64,000 bases of DNA from Monoplex corrugatus (Eukaryota > Mollusca > Gastropoda > Littorinimorpha > Ranellidae): NCBI GenBank assembly GCA_030674185.1, contig CM060307.1, positions 81,211,135 to 81,275,134 of the forward strand, written 5' to 3'. The notes under the pieces are model-generated. The model was not told the DNA's origin. It did not search any database and was given only the letters and a program-made list of their open reading frames with translations. Shown here piece after piece: positions 22,908-34,921 of this stretch (the stretch's first letter is position 1; each line of letters starts with the position of its first letter). Made by a program: the position numbers and the translations under genes.

Positions 22908-23800
22908 TCTTGATTATAGAGGAACTTATTTGTTTATCTTTTATTCCAAAACAGAGGCCTCATCAATATGAAAAGAAAAGTTAAAGGAAGAAGGTGCTGA
23001 CACAGAGATTTTTGTCTTCCATCAACATGGGAACCTACATCCATGAAAGAAATACTGGGTCCCATTTGTTTGAAAAAAATTAGGCAAAGCTTTACCAACC
23101 CTGAACAGTTGAAGACACTTAATAGCCAAACCTGACCTGACAAGTGGATTTTTGGTGGATATGGAGTTTGTTCAAAATCACACCACAGCCTGGCTATCAG
23201 ATAATCACTAGGCACTTAAGAATCAAAGTGCCAACATATCAGCTCTATTCAACAGTTGATGACAAGATTGAGAAATTGCATGGACAGATTCAAGTTGCTA
23301 AACAAAGTTCTTTTTGACTTATGCATCAGGCACTGCTCTGCCATTTCTAACAAAGAGGAAATTTCTGAACTAGAAAAACGAAATGCTGACTTACAGAATG
23401 ATCAGCATAACCTCCACAGGATCACCTTAAGAGCTGTCAAACATGCAGGGGCAGTTTCTGCAAAAGTCTGAAAAGGAAAAAGCGACAGCTTAACAAGAGG
23501 GAAGTAGTGTTGGAGGTTTAGGAAAGGGGAACTTCTCAGTGCAAAAAGGAGTGTCTGAAATGTCAGCTGAAGCTCAGGCAAATTAATAAGAAAGTTTGCT
23601 GCCGACTCTTATCTACAGAATTAATTACAACAGTGACTTTTCTAATTATGAACAAGGAATTGAGAGACTTACAAGCTGGTATGATGAAAATCTTGGAAAG
23701 ACAAAAGAACTTACCTCTGAGTTCAAGAAAATGAAGTTTTTACACCTGAAATTATTATTCTTGAAGATAGGTAGATAGCTACAAATATCTTGGTTTGACT
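22908..23800 (+). pseudogene. Decayed coding-like segment downstream of IPK, family unknown
   Basis: Across three frames with stops and shifts the plus strand reads like one degraded lysine-rich, coiled-coil protein. Fragments are DKIEKLHGQIQVAKQ, EISELEKRNADLQNDQH, KRKKRQLNKREVVLE, KKECLKCQLKLRQINKKV and RLTSWYDENLGKTKEL. I cannot name the family; a transposon-encoded protein is plausible. The IPK 3' UTR may extend into its start. Confidence 0.4.
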
Positions 23801-23995
23801 TGTAGACAGATCTAAATATCTAGGTCTTATTCTTGACAACAAGCTGTCCTTGACTGACAATTCAACTGTAGTGATAATTATTTCCTGTCTTAGGGGTCAA
23901 ATTTGGCATGCAAAGTTCACATCCAGACTTCTTGGGGGTCATCAGGATTTTTAGGCGGTAACACTTTATAACTGCTAGAAATTGAACTGAAACCA

Positions 23996-23999
<4 letters not shown>

Positions 24000-24059
<60 letters not shown>

Positions 24060-24347
24060 ACACACACACACACAGTGACTGAATCCCACACATATCCACA
24101 CAACAAAAGAGATAGACAGAAATGTACAAGAAAAGAGGAGTCAGACTTCATGAAATACTCCAGATATGCTAAACATTATTTATTCACAGACTGAATTCAG
24201 ACTCAAACACCACTGTTAACAACAAGTGTATAATTATTATTTATTCATTGACTGAATTCAGGCTCAAACACCACTGTTAACAACAAGTGTATATTATTTA
24301 TTCACTGGCTGAATTCAGACTCAAACACCACCATTAACAACAAGTGT
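24000..24347. repeat. (CA)n microsatellite and a three-unit 59-bp tandem repeat
   Basis: A CA array fills 24000-24075. At 24172-24347 a unit containing TTTATTCACAGACTGAATTC and CAAACACCACTGTTAACAAC is repeated three times with few differences. Confidence 0.88.
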
Positions 24348-27168
24348 TAACAGCTCAAGTCGATAAGATATTAAAAATGATACTACTGGCATTTTTTGAC
24401 TGATCATGACTTGACTTGAATCTCGACTCAAGCTGAATCTTTATGTGGATCATGTCTTCAGAGCCTTCTGTTTGATTTAGATAACAAAAAGTCAAATGTC
24501 AAAAGTTTTGCCGTGCTTATCACTCTGGGACAACTTGGCTAAATCACACGTGATCTCATGGTCCAATCATAGCCCGCGTAGGCTGTTGTTTCGTTCTCTT
24601 GACAATCAACTCCAAAGACAAGTGACACCTTCATATATCTTTACTTCTTGCAGTCTGATTCACAACTCACCCAATTTACAAAGAACACTAATCAGTTCAC
24701 ATACACACATATAACTAACATTCTTGTGTTGCTATCAGCAGGCTGATCACTTATGTCATATCCTCCGATACTTATTTGCAGACATGTGCAAAAAGAAGGT
24801 GGTGGGAAGAAACAATCCTTATTTGCAGACATGTAGCCTACAAAAAGGTGACAGACAGATTGACAATGATCCTGACAGATCATCGCCATCCTCTGCATAA
24901 TGGCTTCAAAAGTGGATGTGCAGAAAGAAGCAAAGAATTTTTAGTTCCACATGCAAGAATGATGTGCCTTGACAACTCTTGTATTCCAACAGCCTTACAT
25001 CGTCTTAACCAGATAGATTTAATATATATTGAACTGAAATCTGCTAAACGTTTTTCTTAACATGATGTATTTTGTGTGTGTGTGTGTGTGTGCGAGAGAG
25101 AGAGAGAGAAGTGGGGGAGGGAGAGAAGACGGAGTGGGTTTTTTATGTGTAGAATAATAGCATATGCTGTGATTATTGGTTATTACTGTATTTCATAGAT
25201 GATTTGATCTGTTGTGTTCATGTTTTGCTATATTAGATTTGTGATTGTTGTTTTAAGTAGATATGAGAATGATGTGCATATGGTGCACAATTTAATTTCC
25301 AAATGTGTATCAATGAAGGAGAACTGAAATGAATGGAACTCAGCTGAATTCCTGTCTGTTTTGGGCTAGCCTATGTATGGAAGCTTGGGTATGTTCCAGG
25401 ATCTGCTGTTCATCACCTTGTGTTCTTCCTTTCTTATGCCTTCTATCATATGTGTTTATGCCTCCTTTATAATTTCTTTCAGAATAACCCTTTGTCGAAT
25501 ACTGTCAATTAGCCCTTGGATCATTTAAATAAATCGTGACCACTGTTCACGGCTGTTCTTTCCGTTCCCTTTAGTTGGGAGGAAACTCCCCGTACGCGCA
25601 GAGGAATGTGATATCTTGACCCAGCCCGCCAGACTGGCGCACAGCACGCTGGTTGTAAGATGGTTGTAAGATTAGCGCGTGCCAGTACCGCACAAGACTG
25701 CTGCCGCGCTCTTTCGCGTATCACACACACATGCGGTATTCCCCACCCAATGCACAGCTGCTTAGCCAGACAAAAAAATCACTTGGTTTACACTTTCGTT
25801 GTTTTCTTTTCTTAATGTGCTTACAGTTATACAACATGCATAGAAATGAATAGAGAAGAAATTTCTCAACAAAACAAGACCAAACATGGCCTATAAAAAG
25901 TTGCATGCACCTCAAAGAGACTGTGTTGAATGCGAGTGTTTGAAGCAGTACTAATCATAAAACATACACAATTAGAAAAACAAGTGAAGTTTTAAACTTC
26001 CTTTTCACAAAGATGCAACTTTCCATTCATACAGTTTGCTCACACAGTGACACACTATCACTCTGCATGCCATTCCACTCACCCAAAGGCGTGAGTTATT
26101 CCCACGGTTCCGAGCAGGTCAGCTTTAATTACTCCACTGACAGGGGAAAGATAGAGACACAGATATGGGCCAGACTGTGCTTGTTCTGTGTTTCACTGCT
26201 GTTTGCTTTGGCCTTCCTGATCGTTTTACTGGTTTGCCACCTTTTCTTTGTTCACAAAACTGTGAACACACAGAGCAGTCACTAATCTGAAGTGACTGAT
26301 CAGATGGAACCACAGGGCTGCCGAGTTTTCTATGTCTCAAAGGGACATAGGTGAATTGTTCGAGCTTTGTTTTTTTCAAATTCATCAGTCTGGAGTGACA
26401 TTTTTGACAAAATGTTTCTGAATGCCTTCTCTGTCTGACTGAAGGTTTATATTGTGAAATGCCTTTAGTTCAGTGTCTATATTTCTGCAAAATTTTACAC
26501 TAGTTTCTGCCGTTCTTTTTGAGCGCCCACCACACACTCTATACAATAAATGTAATCTTTTTAAATGCAACTGCTTTGAATGTTCTGTCTCCATACTGTT
26601 TTGATTAGACACAAACAAATCACATACTAAATTAGTAGCTCACCATGAAACCACCCTAATAAATGATGAAAAAACACGCGCACACACAAACCGATTTGTT
26701 CTGTTAATCCTTTTGTGTATACTTTAACACACAAAGTTCATATTTTCCGTAAAAAGTAGATAAACTAGGCACCACAACAAATTACTAAGCAAAATAGACT
26801 GCACAGAACAAAAGAACAGTCTTCTGTCTAATTGTGTGCACAATTCTTTGCCCCAACAAAGTTTGAGGCGGACACTGCATGCTTTTGTATTAAGTACATG
26901 GAATGTGTTAGCTTAACAGATAACAGAGAAGCGATTCCAGCCTACTGCCTGCAAGCAGGCACCTGTGCCAGAGATAAGAGCTGGGGAAAGGGAAGGGGGG
27001 GGGGGGAGGTCAGGCGATGTAAGTGTGAGCCGGCCAGGCCTGCCTAAATGGTGAGAAATGGCAGCATTTGTACAGCCGTGTGTTAAGATTTATTCTTTCA
27101 ATGAATAAGTCAGAAATCCTGCTGACACATTCTGTTAGCATACATGCAAACACACACATGTGCACCAG
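24348..27168. other. Long gene-free stretch
   Basis: I see no exon, RNA gene or transposon protein with recognisable family motifs. Minor items: a TG/GA run at 25074-25110, a GC-richer patch at 25540-25740, and a G-run near 26994-27006. Frames of 60-90 codons occur on both strands but carry no domain signature. Confidence 0.5.
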
Positions 27169-27170
27169 TA

Positions 27171-27713
27171 CAGTGGAAACCTGATATAACAGGGATGATG
27201 GGACCAAATCAAAATCCCTGTTATATCAGATCCCTGTTATATCAGATATCAAGGGAAATAAGGACTGATCAACTAACTCTTGACTTTTGTAAATCATGGA
27301 AAGATAAACAGTAGATCTAGGCCTAGATCTGGTCTGGTGTAAGTGTGCAGTAAGCTTACAAACTGAATGATGGCGCAGTCAGTCACTGACTCAGTGGCCT
27401 CAGGCCTACACGCTTGCGCGCGCATCACGCTTGCATTGCGAAGCGTTCTTTCAGTGTACAGTACACAGTATACCAAGGCTAGCCTAGATCTAGATCTAGG
27501 CCTACTGCGTGGCGTGCTGAGTCTAGGCCTAGGCCTTTCTGCTGCAGAGCCCGTCTCGGCATCCCTGCTATAACCGATCGAGCCCTCTTGTCTCCCTGTT
27601 ATTGCCGATAAGTTTTAATAGAGACAAAGAGGAAGAAAAAATGGGGATTGAAAAAAGCCCTGTTATATCCGGATTCCTGTTATAACCGGTCCTGTTATAA
27701 ATGGTTTCCACTG
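27171..27713. mobile_element. Tc1/mariner-like (pogo-type) non-autonomous DNA transposon
   Basis: The left end CAGTGGAAACC is matched by its complement GGTTTCCACTG on the right, and both are flanked by TA (27169-27170 and 27714-27715). Subterminal copies of CCTGTTATA / TATAACAGG repeat on both sides. TA duplication and a CAGTG start are standard for the IS630-Tc1-mariner group. The 543-bp interior has no transposase frame, so movement would need a related element elsewhere. Confidence 0.8.
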
Positions 27714-27715
27714 TA

Positions 27716-28075
27716 CTCAAAACCTCTCTCTAATCGATCTAAACATTAAAATCTCCCACTTTTTAGAAATGGCAGATGAAAACTGATATGCAGGAAAAGG
27801 ATGACACAGTTCTCTACATAGGACATTTTCTGGATGTATTTGATTTTCTTTCTTGTCACACTGGACTTACAATATGGAATTTGCGTGCTCTCCCTTACAA
27901 GTTCATTTCTGCATCATAATTTTTTCTTTCTTTGTGTTGACGCATATTTTTGTTTACATATCAAAGTGGGTTTTCTACAAAATTTTGCAAGGGACATTTC
28001 CTTTGTTGCCATAGTTGTTTTTTTTTTCTTTGGTTTTTTTTTTTTTTTGTATGCTAAGTGCGTGCTGCATATTAT
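27716..28075. other. Unassigned sequence with T-rich tracts
   Basis: No gene or known repeat is visible. Confidence 0.5.
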
Positions 28076-28311
28076 GAGATCTTATTTTATTGTCTCATCT
28101 CAGACAGACTTGCACCCAGACCACCAGTCAAGGTCGGTCTGATCAATTGTTGAATCCTAGACTTGCTTGAACCTCTTGCTCCCAAGGAAGGTGAGATCTT
28201 GATTTATCATCTTATCTCATAGAGACTAGCACCCAGACCACCAGTCAAGGTTGGTCTGATCAGTTGTTGAATCTTAGACTTGCTTGAACCTCTTGCTTCC
28301 CAGGAAGGTGC
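28076..28311. repeat. Tandem duplication, about 117 bp x 2
   Basis: Two adjacent copies begin AGATCTTRATTTAT and end CCAAGGAAGGTG or CCAGGAAGGTG. They share CACCCAGACCACCAGTCAAGG and GACTTGCTTGAACCTCTTGC with only a few differences, implying a recent duplication. Confidence 0.88.
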
Positions 28312-28389
28312 CTTAAACCTGTAGCAACCACTCCATAATCTTTTTGTCAAAAAAGTAAGTAGGCCTATGTAGGCCTACTTACTTACTGC

Positions 28390-29560
28390 CCTCTACACCA
28401 TCGGCATGCAGGGCAGCAATGAAGTTTTTCACATCTGTCTGTTGTGGGCCAGTACCCCAGGTGTTTCAGGGCCTTGAGGTCTTCTACTGTTTGTTGTTAA
28501 GTGTTCACAGGTCTTAAGTTTTCCCTCAGGTGTCTGGTAAAGGGCAGTCCGAGTGATGTTATTTTGCTCTCTTCAGATGATATGCCAAATCCATCTCCAT
28601 CCATTTTTCATGATGATATTGTCCATACTCTCTTGACTGCATTGGGCAAGTAGATGTTGGGTGGAGATGATGACTGTTCATCTGATTCTTTGGAAATTCT
28701 TTGTGTGGAAGGTTGATCCTAGGTAAGGTCATTCTCTGTCATCCATCAGCATTCTAAGCCAGTAAGTAGGGTGGAAAGGACACAGTTCTGGTACAGTATC
28801 AGCTTGGTGTTGACGCTGTTCTTGCAGGACCTCCATAACAGTAGCTTTGATTACTGGCAGAGCCACCCAAACCTGACAGGTTGAAGGGTAGATGCCTGAG
28901 AATGCATCATCCACTAGTCCTCCTTAGAGGGGGATGGGCACAGGGCTAACAAGCCAGTCCCAAAAACAAAACACAGCTTATTACAGACGTAAACATAAAG
29001 CCAGGTGTAAAAGAGGAGCCAGTAGAAAAGAGCGATGGTGCAGTTGTTGGCATGATATATTATATTTCCAGCACGGGTACATTCATGAAGACAAGAAGCA
29101 CAGTAGAGGAGGAGCAGAAAAACACAGAGTTCCATTGCATCAACAAAACAATCTGCTGCCCTACTGAAGCTTCACCAATGTTGCATTAATTCTGTCTTCA
29201 TAATGATATTACAATGATATATTATGAAATGATATATCTTTTTAAGCTCCATGTCTCACAAGCACATAGAACGCAAGCAACAAGTTTAGATTTGGGTCTG
29301 AAGGCAGTGTTTTTATCATTCCATGTTGTTTGCACTTTTATCAGTGCTGTTGTTGAGTGAGCGGTCCATACAAGGACTACAGGCTTTGATCCCTTTTGGC
29401 TGGTGGAGGGACCAAGATAATCAAACCATTTGACAGTCTCTTGTTTTTGACCACTGACTGATTTTTGTCTTGATTGTCTTGCCACGGTTTCTCATCAGTT
29501 CAGTTTTCTCTGTGCTGATTTCCACTCAATGTCTGGTGATGTTTCATCCAGGTGGGTCAC
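28390..29560 (-). pseudogene. Degraded RTE-like LINE, C-terminal reverse transcriptase region
   Basis: On the minus strand broken frames read ISTEKTELM (29530), FDYLGPSTSQKGSKP (29415), ACETWSLKR (29240) and, after a disrupted stretch, a W-x-x-RREQNNITRTALY-like segment (28570). They end in ATTGCTGCCCTGCATGC (28415), followed by a TAAG repeat tail. These are ordered blocks of the post-palm part of RTE/BovB-type reverse transcriptases. Multiple stops and shifts make it a dead copy, older than the RTE copies at the window ends and of a different subfamily. Confidence 0.72.
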
Positions 29561-29762
29561 CACCCCAGCCAAACCATGCTCAAGCATCTGTTCCTTCACA
29601 TAAATGTTCAATAATCCCATCTTATGCCCTCCCTGTTTCTTCTGTCACTGGTAGCCTCTATAACACCGCACTTGTCATGTTCTTGTCAGCTTCAGAATTG
29701 TACGTGGAAGCCCTAGAACAAACACAGTGAACGAACAAATGCATAAATGAGCACATGACATG

Positions 29763-29818
<56 letters not shown>

Positions 29819-29880
29819 ACTCTCTCTCTCTCTCTCACTCACACACACACACCACCACCACCACCATCACCACCACATGC
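29763..29880. repeat. (CA)n/(CT)n/(CAC)n microsatellite
   Basis: A compound run of CA, then CT, CA and CAC/CAT units. Confidence 0.95.
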
Positions 29881-31150
29881 ATGTGCACATATATCCATTC
29901 ATAATCGCTATACAATTTCACACAGTTAAACAGATTTCACAGAAACTGTCATACAATTCTGTTTTATCAGTATGGCAATCTAAGCTTTCTCAAGAATAAT
30001 AGGGCAACTGTGTTTGGTAATGAACCAGTAGCCTACCTTTTCAAGAATAATATGCAACATATAACAAAAAAAAAGTGTCATCTTTTCTTCAATATTTTAC
30101 TTTGCCCTTTAAAACATCAGGTCAAGTGCCTCAGTGAAAATCTTGTCCTCCCCACACTACACCTGGTGCTCTTCCAAATTAACTTTCTAGAAATTTTAAA
30201 ATTGATAACATTTAGCTGTTCTTTGCTTGTTTTTCTCCCATTTCTTCCTCATGTGACTTCATCAACATTACTGTCATACTGTTTAATTTGGCTCTGCAAC
30301 ACATTTGCTTTCTTCCACCTCAGTTACCAATATCACTAGAACTTATGAATGTCACATGGTCCCAAGGCAAACCACCAAAGACTTTGTACTGTTGCCAGGT
30401 CATTTTACCTGTTTGGTAGTGCCTGTTGTGAATCAACATACACAGCACACCAGCTGCAATGCCTTCTACCAATGACCTTAAACTACCTGGTCTAGATCGG
30501 GACTGAGCTGAGTACTACCCCTACCACAACTTGGTGTTAAGACTGCCAGTGTGTCCTTGTGCCCACCCCATAAACCGTCATCACTGAAGACTTTAACTTG
30601 GAAGGTCAACCCAAGCGTAGACGGCAGAAGAAACTAAAACTGAGATTACCTGTACCTGGAGAACTAGACAGGCAGAGAATCCAAGGCAATGTTCACAAAA
30701 TTTTCATAACTGACAGGGATAAAAGTGGTGATAATATTTTGAATTTTAGTCATAGATTTTCTGATTATATGTTGGGCTATTATCTTCGTTCGGTTTTCCA
30801 GAAGTGTTTCATAATGTCATACATGCATAAGGGCTACAGAGAAATGTAAGCAACACAGTCATCTAAGACACATCCAAGAAGTGGAAAATGCTCAACAAGG
30901 GCATTCCAGTCTTTCCAACTGAGTCTATAGCATGTTCACCTCCAAAAGAAGTTTGTGTAAACCAAGAGATCCTGCAGTAATACGATCAGATAGTTGGGGA
31001 TTTGAACCCACAAGTTTTCAGTTAGTCCAGTGAACTAATCCTGTTGGCACTGTAAAGTGTCAGAGCAAGTTGCTCCCTGAAAATTGAACAAAATGCTGCT
31101 GAAAGTAGAAGAAATGGATTTATGTAACAGAAGAAGAAACATCATCTCAC
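29881..31150. other. Unassigned sequence with a possible tRNA-derived SINE
   Basis: At about 30890-31060 CCAGTCTTTCCAACTGAG and GGGGATTTGAACCCACAAG occur in the order seen in the repeat family at 10185 and 17055, so a third, decayed minus-strand SINE copy is likely. The rest shows no gene. A last METTL18 exon should lie here but I could not find it. Confidence 0.4.
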
Positions 31151-34100
31151 CTGCTTCTATATGTTTGACTGTCTCCACCTTGAACTGTTTACTGGCCTGA
31201 ATAAACTCTATGAAAATGGATACACTGCCACCAACTCCATAATAGCTGTTTTTTGCTGCCACCAATCTGGTGCTGTTAAGGACTGTCATATGCCAAGTTT
31301 CACAGACATACCTAGCTTCAATGACTTCAGCCCCAAGGACTTCTTTCTATGTTGGATGGATTCAGTGCCCTTCATTAATACTTACTATTTTACATTCCAC
31401 CTGTACTCACATGTTATATGAATTTTACCATCACACATTTTCTGACTGTGCAAAGAATGATTTTTAAAAAATCTAGATTCTCTGAAACAGAAGCTTGTAC
31501 GAAAATAAAGAAACATAAGTTCAGGCCATACAGAGGACAAGTTAAGATATCAACATAATATCACTAAAATTTAAACAGCACAGAAAAGAAACAAACTGTA
31601 GGCACATGAGTTTTATTTCAAACAGTGCTCATAAAAAGGATACATGACTCCTGTCTTGTCAAGAAGTGACGAGAAGACCTTCAACAGTTTGGAATAAGAG
31701 CTGACGTTGTAGATGGTCTCTGCTGTGAGGATGATGTCATATCTGAAAAGAAGGGGGACTATCATATATTGTCATACAAATAAACATTACAAATTTATGA
31801 TATTTTATATTCAAAATTTCATAATATTCTTTTGGCTCTTACATTTCACAGTACTTCTGAACGTTAGAAAACAAAAAATAAAACCTGATGACAACTAATG
31901 AAAGGTTACCAAGTTTTGGGGACCACAGATCTTATATTCAAATAATATGATCTGTTAATATCATATTTTACAGAGAAAAATAACATTCTTATGAAAACTC
32001 CATTTGCACGTACAAAAGAATTCTTAGCAGAGGGGTTGGATCTGCAAAGAGTTTCATAAGACCAAAATGTATTCTTCAAATTCTGTTGCACTTGGAGAAC
32101 ATATAACCGCAACAAGAGACAAAAATACATAAGCAACTAAATAAAGAAACACTGGCACAATGCGAAAATAGTGATTAAAAATAATGTGGTTATAATTAAC
32201 ACATCCAGAACAAAGCTTTCTGCAATAACATTTTCCAGTGACGAACACTTTTAAGTGCATACTTTACATCATTATCATCATAAATCATTCTTTTATAAAG
32301 CTGTTCTCTAAACTCATTAGGACCCTCTGCACATTACGCACAATTGGATTTTTTCATTGAGCATGGAGAACTCAAACTGCTAGGCAAGCTGACCACCCTT
32401 CATTGTGTTGCTGCACAATCTGCATCTTCAGTGGGGGTACATTTTGGGTGTTTTCCTGTTTCCACAGGCCACCAAGCACCAACAATATTTACAGGATCTT
32501 TAACATGTATATTTGGTATTCTACATGAGTATACACATGAAGGGGATTTAAGCACTAGCAGGTCAACACATACGTATACATGGGAGATAATAAAAAACAT
32601 CTGTCCTTTCCATACCAGGCATAGGTATCCAAGCAGACCAAACCTCGGATCTTCTGACAGAAGTCTGATGTTTACCCACCTAACTATCCAAGACTGCTAG
32701 AATTACAGAAAGATAAACAACAGCAACATTTCTTTTTACCTGTGATGATGATGATCTGTTAATGAAACAAAACTGGACCAGTCACCAGCAAAGAATTTAC
32801 ACGAGGTGTGGTCGATTTTGTTTAGATCCAGATTTTTCATAGTATATGTCTCAAGGACCTCTTGGTTCTGCAAAGAAGTATTAGACAGAGAAAGAGGATG
32901 AAAACAACAACAAAATAATAGCAATGACAAAGCAACAAGAACAATAATAAAAAACATAACAATACTGATGACAATAACTCAGGTAAAAGCCTCAATAACG
33001 CAGCCCCCGATTACCTGTCAAGCCTACTTGAGATCTATCTTCCCTCACGTACCCTCCGCTCTGCCTCCGATCCTCTGACTTTTCGCTTTCCACGCACTAA
33101 GCTCAATACCTATGGTCCACGAGCCTTCTCTGTTTCTGGTCCACTCTCCTGGAACAAACTTCCTCTCTCAGTCCGTCAGCAACCTACTTTTGTCTCCTTC
33201 AAGTCCGCTCTCAAAACTCACCTTTTCTCCTCCGCATAAAATCCTAACCTCACTCAACCCCCCCCCCCCCCCCCCCTCTGCAGCCTGTCTCCGCTCGGAG
33301 GGGAATCACATGGTTATATAATTGTATATGCTATGCTCTCTATAATTTTCCATGGCTTTTATTCTTGCTTTTATTCTTTCTCCCCATTTATAGCCATGCG
33401 TGTGTGTGTGTGTGTGCGTTGCGTGCTGCGTGCGTGCATGCGTGTGCGTGCGTGCGTGCGTGTGTGTCTGCTTCAGCGCTTAGATTTGATTTTATCAAGA
33501 TTTTGCGCTATATAAATATTGTAATTATTAATTATTATTATTATTATAAAACAAATTATTAAAAAGCTGTGAACCCTATCCAATTTCTGTAAAAAGGAGC
33601 TGGTGAAACGGACTAAAAGTGGACAGGAATAGTGGCATTCTTTTAAGAAGTGTGAGAGATCACTGCAATAAGAATACAACACATGATAAAAATATCAGTC
33701 ATACACATGACTAGATACACACAATTAATGTGGTCTTCACCTTCACAGCTAGACACAATACAATGATGGTACATATCACTTCCTCTTTCCTCAAAACTAC
33801 AAAATAAGTCAATTCTATTAATGAAGTTTAAAGTACACATTAATTACAAAAACAGCCTGAGAGACGCTAAAAAAAAAAGTATGGGGGTATGTGTGTGTGA
33901 CAGAAAGGAAAAGAGAGTGTCTCTGTGCATATCCAACATGTAAACCCCTGTACATTTAGCTTAAAATATTTGTTTAAAAGCAAGACCCATTATACATTAT
34001 TTCTGGTTTGCAAATGACTTTTTGCCATTGAACAAACTCTTTACTTTTTGTTCAAAATGATTAAATAATTACTTTTATTTCATGATGAAATATACAATCA

Positions 34101-34855
34101 ATTCCATTCACTTTCTCAAGCAGACTAAGAAATGTGGTGGTGGAGAGGGAATTGCTATGAAAGTCAAAGACCATCAACAGCCTTAACCCTTTAACTCCCA
34201 CACCCTGTCCACCAGTATCCTGAATTGCCAACCATGCTGGCAAAGCAAAAACTTAACACTTTGATTCTCTCATGCTGTTCACCAGCTTCCTGCAGGAAGG
34301 GCTTTAACAGCAACCATGATGATTGACAAAATCCTACAAATATATTGATCAATCAAAGTATATCAAATGTTTCATGGCATGAAATTTAAACTATTACCCA
34401 GTGATGATGATGACGATGATAAGGTCAGTGATAATGATGGTGCATTGGATGATGATGAAAACTCCCACTTACAAAATCTTGAAAGTGGACAGAAAGGGCA
34501 CCCATTCTGGCGGCCAACATTCCCGGCAGTCCTGCCCCACAACCCAGCTCCAAGACCCGACTGCCCTTTAAAGGTAAATCACAGTCCACCAGGTAGTGGG
34601 ACAGATCTACACTGCATTCCCACACCTTCAGTCCACCTGCATATAAACAAGATACTGTGCAGTGAAGATACAGAATGGCATAATGAAGGTATTCTTAACA
34701 GTGCCTGCTATTTTATGAGTGTCTACAAAAGTTTTACAATAAGGACCCTAAATTAAAAAAGCACATTCAAACTATTCATCCACCCTCATCATGATGAGCA
34801 ATGCATTTCATTTTATAATGATTTCAGATACACAGACTAGAGCTAGTGTACTAGC

Positions 34856-34921
<66 letters not shown>

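Noticed and set aside
25521..25740. GC-richer patch as a CpG-island promoter
   Set aside because: No gene starts next to it on either strand and the composition change is modest.
34367..34756. 129-codon plus frame with an Asp-rich start
   Set aside because: It is antisense to METTL18 exon 4 and flanking intron; the Asp run comes from GATGAT repeats.
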